Assembly (NCBI RefSeq): GCF_964355755.1
Contig: NC_092676.1
Location: 20,692,288-20,752,287 of the forward strand
Reading direction: 5' to 3'
Source of the DNA: Antedon mediterranea
Lineage: Eukaryota > Echinodermata > Crinoidea > Comatulida > Antedonidae
DNA length: 60,000 nucleotides
The notes below the pieces were generated by a model. That model was not told where the DNA came from, made no database searches, and saw only the letters and a program-made list of their open reading frames with translations. Positions 33,478 through 45,400 of this stretch are shown here, piece after piece. A program made the position numbers and the translations under genes. Position 1 is the stretch's first letter; each line of letters begins with the position of its first letter.

Positions 33478-36400
33478 TCAAATTGAAGTTCTGTAAGAAC
33501 TGCGATTACTTTCAGAAACGCTAAATGAACTGCCGCTAATGGAAGAAGTGTTTATACTGTCTGGCCTTTTCATTGACCCTTCAGCAAATTTATCTCGAAA
33601 TGGTGAAAATACAAAATATGTTATTGTAGAAGCAATGAAAATGGTAATTGCAATGTAACCGTTGTACGTCATGACGGCTAACATGAGAAAGTAGCCAGTT
33701 ATGACTTGTAACAGGTGAAGAGTGGATCGTGTTACATGAAGACGCAACCTGTGAAATAAATAAGATGATAATCAGATTGACCATTAAATGTATATACTTT
33801 TCCCTGAAAAAATAAATGTATCAATTAAACATAATAACTATTCATTTGGCTAAAAAAAAAGAATACATTAGAGGCAGGAGCCCCGGATAGCGTTACGAAG
33901 TCGTTAACTCCAGACAGCACAGCTAATGTGTTTTTCCAAGGATAATTTCTCAATACCTAAACTTTGTCACCGCCCATAAGTGAGCTTTCCATTAACCATT
34001 GGCCAATGAACACCATGTAACCTACTTAACCAATTTCGTCACATGGTTCGTTGGGTATAGTAATTGATTGGGTTGTTTAATACAATGACCTTGCTCTACT
34101 GAAGTACATACAAACATCGGCATACATGATCCACATGAGAAGAATAATAAATCCAAAGGAAAAATACTGAAAAATGATCTCACTGTTTTTAAATCGTTTT
34201 GATTTAGCTTTTTGCTTTATTTAATTTACTTTGTTTCTCCATTGCGATCCAGCCACTGATACCCACAACATTGTCATTATCTCAGTAATTTGCCTTTGCA
34301 TTTATATTACACACAGGAAACTGATTATACACAGAAAAAAAAGATACAGTAAATATAAAATAAACACAATTCGTTTACAGTCAACAGTATTGTTTTACAA
34401 AGAACACCGCCTTCCTTTGAATCAAATAAGGCGGAACGCAACGCATCATTATTTTGCGGCACACTATTGATTGCGGATTAATAGATAACAACACTCGAGA
34501 TAACCACAATTATAAATAAATTAAGCTGCTCATGATAATTATAATAATAATTTATTGGCACTACACTTTCTCTATCAGTGTGACACTTCAACTTGTGAAG
34601 GTGCGTCCAAAGAAACAAAATACAGTATAACAATAAAAAAGAGAAATAGCAATAATTATAATTGGTAAAATATTTAGATTTTAATCCGCGTTTTCCTCTC
34701 CATTGTTTAATAACCAATTAATACTAATAATAGGCTGAACATGTGGGACGCTGGTTTGGATCATTTGGAGCTAAGACTATTCGTGAAAGAAATAAAATCG
34801 CGTCTGTACATTCATACACGTTTACATTTTTTTTTTTAATCTATGATACTGACAACAATTATATATTTTTATTTTAAAGAAGTTAAAAACATTGTCGTAA
34901 CATTGATGTTGTTATAAACTCAATAATCATAACTAAACATCTCCATCTATTATACAATACAAACCATACAGTGCAATACAAAATTAGTATAATTAGTTTT
35001 AATGTGTTATTGACCTTCATTGTTATCATGACTCATCTATTAAGCGATTCAACGAATAATGTGCACAAAATAGGACAACATTTTGTATGCCTAATTTTAT
35101 AATGATATTAAAATATAGGATATATTTTTTTACAAATAACGCTTTAATTTATTAACATTGATAATTATGGTACTATACGCCTGTTGAAGAAGTAAAAAGT
35201 GAGTGAAAAAATATAAACTGGTCACATTTCTATACACTGACTTAGTGACTAAGTTAAATACTAAGCGGAAAACATCTAAGTAAAACGATATCTAAACACT
35301 ACAGCAACTAACACCATTAATCTGAGTTTGCATGTTTTAGTGCATTCAAAATGTCGATTCGATAATCTCGTTTCCAACTTTCTGCTGAGATGTTGCATAT
35401 GTGTACAATGCATTCTATGCATTTTCCTTCGATTGATAGCTTTACGTCAAAACGTGTCGCAAAAGCATATCTATCCCCATTTGTTTTCATGCGATAGTCC
35501 CAACCGTTACCGAGAAGAAAGTCTAATTGTCCAAAACTTTCTGGCGAATATTCTTCACGAAAGCAGTTACTGGCATTAAGACCAAATAACTTGGTATCTA
35601 TGCCCTGTTCGTATAATATACTAAACCGCACTTGCCTTTTTTTGCTTGATAAACCGCGCTGTATCTGTTGGCGTATACACCTTCTTAATGTAGCTTTTCG
35701 CTCTTCATAAGTTGCCTTTGAAATATTAATAAGAGAATTGACTCGTTCTTCGGCTGCTTGAAGTGTGGCACGACGGCGTTCAGCCCACCTTCCGTTAATT
35801 TTTAGCTTAACAGGCTTGGGATTTGTTAGGACTTCGGTAAAGGATCCTACCATCAATAGGTTATATGTTCCCAATTTTCGAAGTTTGTAACCACGTCCCT
35901 CAACAATTCCGTCGTTATTATTGATATGTAACGATGTTAAAAAATGATAAATATCGTCGTCATCGGTTGGTAGAAATGATCCAATTGAAACTAGTTCATC
36001 TTCTAAAACACATTGTGTAATTTCCTCGCTTTCTTTCGTAGTTCTTTGATGTGACAAATTTGCATTTTCCAACGTTGCTAGATGTCGACTATGCTTATTT
36101 TTCATGGGTTTTCGTTTACTCTTTTTGTGTTTAGAGCTAGACACTTTTTGTGTTGATGATTGAACATCTTCTAGATTCGGATTAATATCTTCTTGGTATT
36201 TGTAACAACTTAGGACATCACAGTACCCAATAACGATGTGTTTGGTTTCATCACTAAAATCGTAAGATATTTCTAATATTTTACGAAAGGGATCGTTGAT
36301 AAGGACATTGCCCTCTTGTTGTTTCGATTCTAGGTTAAAATTGATTGTATCTCCTTCGACCAAATTCTCATGCTTTACCGTACATCTCATTGGCGCACTC

Positions 36401-39400
36401 AAGTCATGGACCTTTCTCTTCCGATTTCGCTTACCCAGTTTTTCCATCGGCGTTGTTTTTCGAATGTAATTTGGTAACAGAAATGTGTCATGTTTTGACT
36501 GCCATCCTTGATAGTGAACACCAAAATGATTACCATCAGGTAATATGTTTATTCCAGTGATAGTTGCGGCTCTCCAAACACCACATTCTTCATCCAATAC
36601 CTCTACATTTTGACCTATGTAAAACTGTGCCATAGAATTCATGCCGCTCTCTTCTTCCATTGTTTAGGTTCCTGTAAATAACAATACAGAATAATAATGT
36701 TTGGGCAGGAGGATACTTTATAAAAACCCGCATTTATAACACCGTCCAATCAGAAAGCTTCCTGTCTACGGTAATGCGGTTACCAAACAATGAGCTTATC
36801 ACCTGATTAGGCCTACCTGACCGTGATGTAATCAAATGTGGCAATCCCAAGCGTTATAATGTATTTATTTAATATAAATTTACAGTAATCAATGTAAGCC
36901 TACTAATCGACTTATGAAGAAAGCCGGGTAACGCAAAACTCACAAGATAGGAATATGTTTACACCTCGTTAACATTACGCCGAGCACGTTCGTTCCACAC
37001 TCTTTGTTGGTCTTCTGGGCAATCTTTCCATAGTTGGCTAAGGGCTCTGTTTCTCTCAATAAAGTTTAGTTCTTGCTGATGACGCATTACCTAATATTTA
37101 AATAAATTATAATTAATTATAATACCATATTGAAATACCTCTTAAATGTAAGTTGACAGTAACAATTAACGATTACAATAATTATATAATAAAAAGCAGT
37201 ACGCGTATTCAAGGAAGAAATATATTTCTGTATGTTATTAAATTCATAATATTTGTATAGCCTCATACCTAAGGCCATTTTATGATTTTTTTTATTGAGT
37301 TTCCATTTTAAGTGCAATGAAATCGGTTCAGGAAAGAGTAAACATTGCATTTTTTTCCCCTGATCGGTTATAAACATAGAACTACTTGTATTAATAATCA
37401 TGTTATACCTCCGGAATGTTTTCTTGAACGAATAAGTTATATCCCGACAACCTTCTTTTTTTCACAGGGTTTGGTTTTCTATGTTTCCTTTTTATTTGGA
37501 CATTTTGACAAATTTCTTGCATCGGTTGTCTTTGTTGACGTTCTTTTTTCTTTAACATTGTATATGCGCTGGCATCTTTGCTGTTAAACATAATAACATG
37601 ATAATCAATTGGTTAAACATAATTATACTGTACGTGGAAAAGTTATCAGCCCGGGAATGTTGTTTAAAAAATGACAACCGACTCAGTATGCGTTTTGAAA
37701 ATGTGTGTGTGTGTTATTCGAACCGTATGTTAACTTTTTAGAAAGGATAGAAAATTCAGATTTCAAGATCTGATTCATTCTGCTCTTAGATGGGTCGTTC
37801 CATTATTAAACAGAGGGTAAGAAATCTGAAATACGTTTAGGCCTACTTTAAAATATAGCACTATACCAGGGAAGAGTACGTGTAATTTCGATATTCTCTG
37901 ATCTAATTATTTTTATGCTAAAGATAATATTTCTATTAATTAATTTCTTAGCTAATGTAGTAAATTTAATAATTAAATAAAAACATTATTCAAATTATGC
38001 AAAAACCACCTTGTAATGCATACACTATTTAGGTTGTATTATTTCATAGAGATATTATAGTGAACTATAATATCTCTATGATTATATATACTATTTAAGA
38101 TATATACACTCTGATTAATAATGGAATGATCTATTGGAATGGATAGGTAAAAACCTTAATGAGAAAAAAACACCACTAACCTGTTATATTGTATAATGCT
38201 GCTGTCGGGTACTACCGACTGAATTGTTGTCAAAGGTGCATTCTGAAGTCTGGAAATATTCAATTTATAGTCTTCTAATGACGTAAAAGTACCCTTTTCA
38301 AGATTGTCCAAGATTCCATCACTTAAAATGTCCACACCTCTTCTAAAACATTCGGCCAATGTCGAGGCAACTTTTTTGGGCTCTCTGTCACATTCTGCTT
38401 GTGTTGTTATAACAATAAAATATGTAAGAGGAACATTATCTTTTGGGAGTCCCCTCCACCAATAGCTTCCACCATATTTACTGATGATTTCTTTGATGAT
38501 TTCGTGTTGTTTATACAAGCGTCCCACTATGATGATTGACATGCCTTCCAGAGCATTCGATGTATCTTGAACATTTTGAAGGGCTGCATTAGATTCATCG
38601 TAAATCCCTTGGTCAAGTTCATTGGTGGCATCCGTGTTGTGATCATTGTCCGGTTCGTTTAGTTCGGACTCATTTAGGTCATGTTCACCCGGATGGTCAG
38701 GATTCTCATCTCGATCGTCATACCCTTCAAGAGACATTCTGTTTTGCACGTACGTATTAAAGCGCTCCTGTGCGTCTACTGGACACTCACGCATTCGGTG
38801 GTGGATCATCTGCCATTGCCATTCAAATATTTTCAGAATTGGATCTTGTTTGGATGATCCACCACCGCGAGTTGTATGTTGATAGAACCTACACATGTCC
38901 ATATAGTGAGAACGTTCCCCCTGTTCTGTAGACAGCCTCATAACGGAGTGAAATGGGTAACTTTGTAGCAACTGAGGGACAACATCGATGAACTTCATTT
39001 CATAACCTGTGAATACATTTCCATACTTGAAAAGGATCAAACGATGGAATTTATCGGCATGATTAGTGTATTTAGAAATTTGTTCATGTCCATGGCCCCA
39101 CGAATAATCATCCACCGATACACTACCATTCTCTCGTCCTGGGAGAATAATTACAGACTCGTCTCTTAGCATCCTGTACATGTGAGCAAGATGGTGAAAA
39201 ATTAGTTGTTGCAGAAGTTTTACACTTATAGATCTGGAAGGCAGATTTAGAATACGCTGAAGATCTACGGGAAGTAATCGCGAATGAGGTGTGTCTGGTA
39301 AAACATTATCGAATATGTCCGGGAAAGGAACGACATCATATGAAAAAAAGTCAGTAATTGCCGGGTATACAATTAACTGTGCTGACGGTTTGTTTAAGGT

Positions 39401-42400
39401 GATCTGTTTAAGTTGGTCATCTTCAAACACTATGTGGAATCCCCCGTCTTTATTTCGGTGAACACCGCGAGCCTTTATATTGTTGACCAAATGTTGCAGT
39501 CGGACTTTGCGTAGAGCAACTCCATTAACTCCCGGAATTAACGACGTGATTCTAAATGGTAGAAATTGTGTTCGTAAAAAGATGTATATAAAACACGCTT
39601 ACTAAAAAAAGTATATCAACATAAATATCAAACACATTTTACACAGCTTTATCTCAGTTTTAAACATTAATTAATTCAATAATAATATTGCAAATATTTG
39701 CGCGCAGTAGCGTCTCGTTTAAATTAACGCTTGCTTCTTGACGTGACGAATATGGACGCTAAAGCGTTACCGTATTTGTTGTCTACAATTGTTCAGATTA
39801 ATTTACAAAATATTTCTAAATTTCTAGTGAAAATGGATGAAAATGTATACTATATTTTGAAGGTACTTACGTATGAATGTCTTGTATAACAAGTCGCAAC
39901 TGGTGTTCAACAATTCGTGTTATACCATGGTCTATACAAATACCAAAGTGTTCAAGTGGCACATCTAACAGTCGATGTGGATGTACCCTCCCTACTCTTT
40001 TTCTTACATCTGATCTTAGTCCACTCTCCTCATCATAAAGCTTATTTTCCTCCTTGATTGTTTCAATATAAATATTGAATCCATCGGCGGTTAGTGGTCC
40101 TATCTTACCTCCAAGCACAGCATCTTGAAATTTGGCATCCGACGATATAAATATTTTGTGTCCGTGCTCTTGCATGTGACAAATCCAATCGTTTATATAA
40201 TTATTTTTGTCATATCTTAAATTAGATTCGAGATTGGCCCTGTCGTCCCCAAAATAGAAAATTGCCACTCTCCAAAAATCTTTAGGGCTATGAAATCCTT
40301 TACCTTTTAGAGCCTGAACATTATTAATGTTCGTAAGGCCAAACACCGTTGATTGTCGCCTTCCCATTATACGAGCATCGCCATATAATCGCCACCACTC
40401 TTCACCATCTACATAATGGTACACATACATTAATGCATCATGTAAAGAGTGAGGATCAATAAATATGCCACCAGGTAGAGAAGTGGGCTTCATGATCCGC
40501 TCGAATTCCGCTTTATACTTTTTCTTGAGCACACGCACTTTGTTATTTGCGGCAAATAATCCAGGTAGTCGCTTTCGGAGCCACGTTAATGCCTCGACGA
40601 CATTAGTTGTGTCCTCCAAAAATAGTAAATCGTGTTCATTTATTTGGAGTTGTTTAATTTCATCTCTACAATAGAAATTTAAAAAGTGAAAGCTCAGTAA
40701 GTTATAAATCTGCATCCAGGCACAGGATGGATTAAATGAATGGTTCAATTGTTAACGATGTTTTTAATCAATACGGTATTACTAAATAGACTACTTGTTG
40801 TAATTATACAAAATGTCTTACTTTACAATTTCATCAAAAAGAGATTGTGTGGCATGTTTGGATGATTTGCCCTTTCTAAGGATTGTTACTAAATCTTCGG
40901 CAGAGAGTATTCCGTCCCATTCTTCATCTGTAGAAGCATTAGAGATGTCCCTATAGACATAAATAAACAGAATTCAATAAATCACATTATTGGTCTAAAG
41001 TTCGCTTTTCCATTCCTGTCAGATTGTAAAATTTAACTTTAAAAATATCAAAAGAAAAAAATTGCCATTTTCATTTCAAACAAGTGAACGTCACGTGAGG
41101 ATTCTATATATCTTAATAATGTGGTGTCATGCCCATGATAGTAATGAATTCTGTAATTATTGTTTTTCAATTTATAAATATTAAAATACTTACCAAGCTA
41201 GTGCATCTAATAGATCTGATTTATCCCCGCCGTGGATATTCGTTGCAATTTTCAATATTTCTTTTCTCTGATCTATATTTCTGCGGGAAATTCTATGGCC
41301 CAACTGTCTAGTTTTGTTTTCTTGTGGTCCATCACCGTTGCCAATTTCATTGTTGTACTGCCTAATCAGGTTGCTTGTTGATTTTAGTTTATTTTGTACG
41401 CGCTCATCTTGTATCATATCTGCGATAGGCATGGGATTGTTGACAACAGATGCGGTGCACTTTTCTATAATAAAGTCACGCAATGTGTACAAATTTAACG
41501 TATATTCGTCAATATCATCGATGTACGTCTGCAACATAGCTTCCGTATCTCGAAGATGTCCACCACTTAAAATGAGAACGGTGAAGTACGAAACGCTAAG
41601 GTGGGTGCGTTGGCTTTTGTTTTGTGGTAGACTTTCATTGCGCACAACCAATCCGTTTTGATAAATATAATAATCGTACCGTTTCCATCCTCGATGTTTC
41701 TGTCCATTAAACATTCCTAAGAACTTCATAGCATCAGCTACAGCAACATAATAACTCCCTTCTCTTTCACACCCAGGTATATTACATGGCCATCCCAGTT
41801 GCTCTGTTCCTCTGTACATATTGTTTGGATTATCTGACAGTCAACCCGAAAAAAGAAAGAAAATAAACTTACATTTTACCAGCTAATTACACTAACAATA
41901 ACAATTAGGCTATATATTCTCTTTACTATGAAGAAAGTTACAGTACAGAACCCGAACAGTTCTGTAGGAAAATATTGAATTAGTTAATTAAACTCATACT
42001 ATAAGGCCTAACAGAGTACTTGACATTAATCTGTAGTTCAGTAACATTAGTATAATAGGCCTAATAGATTTCACAGTAAATTACTGACATCTCAGCATTA
42101 TGTAAATTTAGCATATTGTTAACAGTGTAGGCCTATCTAAATTAGATAAAACGTATATAGTACAGTCTATCATAACTGTATTAAAATACAATTAAACTTA
42201 CTTTGGCATCTTTGTCTTGAATTAAATATAATGGTTGAGAAGTATTATAACGCGGCTTTCACAGACTTTCACTGGAAAGGACTGAAGAGAAGAGAATGTT
42301 CGCGCCAAAATTTGCAGGAGTGGTGTGAAGGTTATCTCAATGTACTGTACAGTACATTAGTCTTCGCCTTAGGGAGTTGTTTGCCTTGATTTTAAACACT

Positions 42401-45400
42401 TTTCAATATGTAATATACCCCCCTTTCTACATAGGCTTTTTATTTACTTAATTCATATACATAAAATACTAAGGCCAATGTATTACATTTTGCTTGTAGT
42501 TTTTAACGACTATATAAGACGTCGATCTTCACAAATTCTCCCGGGCCTGATACCTCTTTACCTCCAGACGTGTATCTCACTTATACGCCTTTGGTTTTTG
42601 TTTTGTTTATATTAAATTGTACCTTATTTCTTATGTTTGGTAGCCTTTTGAGTTTCGCCGCTCTTAATTATAAATTTTCTTTTTCACAAACTCTGTACAT
42701 AGAAAAGAAAAGAGAAATAAATGTTCTGAAATTAAATGAATAAATGAACCAAAACAACCAACCAACCAACCGCCTCTCACCCCCTTTCCACCCTCCCACC
42801 CAAAGACCTCGCATTCGGGAGATTTTGATTTCGATACTTGAGTAAAAATACCGGTTATTTATATATTATATATTTATATTATTATATATCCCATTACCCT
42901 AGAAACCACAACCCCTCTAACTATTTGAAAAAAAGTGTGCTATCCATTTTAAAAAGTGTGCTATCCATTTGAAATAGCGTGCTATCCATTTGAAGAAAGT
43001 GTGCTATCCATTTGAAATAGTGTGCTATCCATTTTAAAAAGTGTGCTATCCATTTGAAATAGCGTGCTATCCATTTGAAGAAAGTGTGCTATCCATTTGA
43101 AATAGCGTGCTATCCATTTGAAGAAAGTGTGCTATCCATTTGAAAAAGTGTGCTATCCATTTGAAATAGCGTGCTATCCATTTGAAATAGCGTGCTATCC
43201 ATTTGAAAAAAGTGTGCTATCCATTTGAAATAGCGTGCTATCCATTTGAAAAAAGTGTGCTATCCATTTGAAGAAAGTGTGCTATCCATTTGAAGAAAGT
43301 GTGCTATCCATTTGAAAAATTAAATTGATTAAATAATCACTGTATATAATTAAGTTTTCCAAGTTGCTTCTTAAATGTAATTTATCTCAAATAGTAGGCT
43401 GCATGTTGATGAAGACGATACTGATAAAAAGCTCTTCTCTTCTCATTTTAATAGTTCTTTTGAAACAATGGCACGAAACTATAGTTTTTAAAGTGATTTA
43501 TTTGATTTGATTTATTTCGAAATATCCATAAATATATAAATATACAATACAATTTGATAAAACAAGAGACGGCAAGTACCAAATAATCTTACATAGGCCT
43601 ATAGACAAAAGAAATGGATTTAACAAGGATAACACACAAAAAAAAAATTAATTAAACTTTTGAATGTTAATTGTGATGGTAATTAATGAGTATTTATAAA
43701 GAAGTTTTTTGAAAGAAGAGTACCGGAAATAGTAAAATTACCTAATCAGTACTGATACAGAACATCCTTTGTATTAATTAGGGCTACGTCCCAGGGATCC
43801 CGAAATTAATAAGATAGACAATACAAACAACTGAATAAGAAAATAAACCGATTTTACGCATGACCGGATAATTGCGGTCTGTTTTTGATCTAAAGAAGTC
43901 GTTCATAACACGGTAAATGAATGTTAATTCCAATCAGGCCGCATTTTAACATGGATTGCATTGGTGCATTGTAGCTTAATCTAAGAACATCAACATGAAT
44001 GTCTCCGATGGTAGTATACATGCAGAAATTTTAAAGAATTTTGTACCTGGAAAAAAGTTTGATAAAGTTCCAGTATCTGTTGTGAAAGATTTTCTGAGTC
44101 AAAAATACCCACATATTACTACAAATCAGAAACGCGGACGTCTTTTTAAACAGGCTTTTGCTAAAGTAGGCCATTCAATTCGACGAATGAGACCTGGATC
44201 GAGGAAAGGAAGAAGTGAAACATGTTATTATTATGTTCGTAAGCAAGTCGTCATAACCGAAGATAATGATAACGTTGAGGATGAGCGACAATCTGCTGTA
44301 ATGGAAACAGATGAGAAACAGGCAAAGGAAATAAATGAAAAAAGAAAAGCAGAATATCTGAAGCTTAGACTAAACCAAGAACAGGAGATGCGATGCCAAG
44401 CTATACAGGAATTGACCAAAATAAAACCAAATTCCTATATTCACATTCCACGAATAGACAGTCGTCATTTAGTTGATTTGAAGAAAACAATTGGGAATGG
44501 GTCTTTTGGATGTGTGCAGCTTTATCGGTATCGTAAAGATAATGTAGCTGTAAAAACATTTAAAAATTATGAAGGCCTCAGTGATCACAAGCTTAGAGAG
44601 GCAATATTTCGAGAAGCAAATATGATGCTTTCGTTTATTCCTCATCCCAACATTGTCAAATTTTTAGGATATATTGTGTCTCATTCAGCCAAGAACATAT
44701 CATTAGTGACGTTGTTTGTTGACGGGAAAACACTAAGTTCACTTACTAAGACGGCAAGGAATCATCCTGAAAAACGCGGTAAGAACTGGTATTAATTTAA
44801 TTTTTGTGGCTTTTATTTGATTTTCTTTACTATTATATGAAAACAATGCAAGTATAAATAACCTGATTTTTAATATTTTATTTTAATATAATTTAGGTCT
44901 ACCCTGGACAGCAATGATGAAGCATGTAGCGGAGGGCTTGATTGCCCTTCACGAACAAAATATCATTCATAACGACCTAAAAGAAAACAACATTGTAATT
45001 AGAGAAGCAGACTACCGTGCAGTAATTATAGATTTAGGTATACCGTTTTAGGTTTGTGTTGTTTTAAATGATATAAATATTGTGTGCCTCTATACTACAG
45101 TAGGCTTATATCATGTTTTTAACAAAATATTGATAATAATGTCGTGGCAAATTTTCGACAAAAAGCCAATGAATGATGGGCGGGGGACGGGATGGCGACA
45201 CAATTCAACCACTGACCAGATAATACTCGAATATTCTTTTTTTTGACAGGCAAATCGACATTCGCAGATAAACCTAAATGGAATAAATACAGTTTAGGGT
45301 CTAAGCAATCTATTGAGGAATATAAGAAGAAATATCCGTGGATAGCGCCTGAATTAATTGAGGACAAGGTTCTCCCGTCTTCATTTACCGATTGTTATTC

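Noticed and set aside
33478-33748. A separate one-exon CTR fragment gene or pseudogene
   Set aside because: Its acceptor and phase fit exactly to the exon ending at 46956, and its helices 2-3 complete the helix 1 exon; the intervening DNA has transposon ends.
42934-43316. Possible CRISPR-like array
   Set aside because: The units are directly adjacent with 1-4-bp linkers and no unique spacers, in an animal genome; it is a minisatellite.
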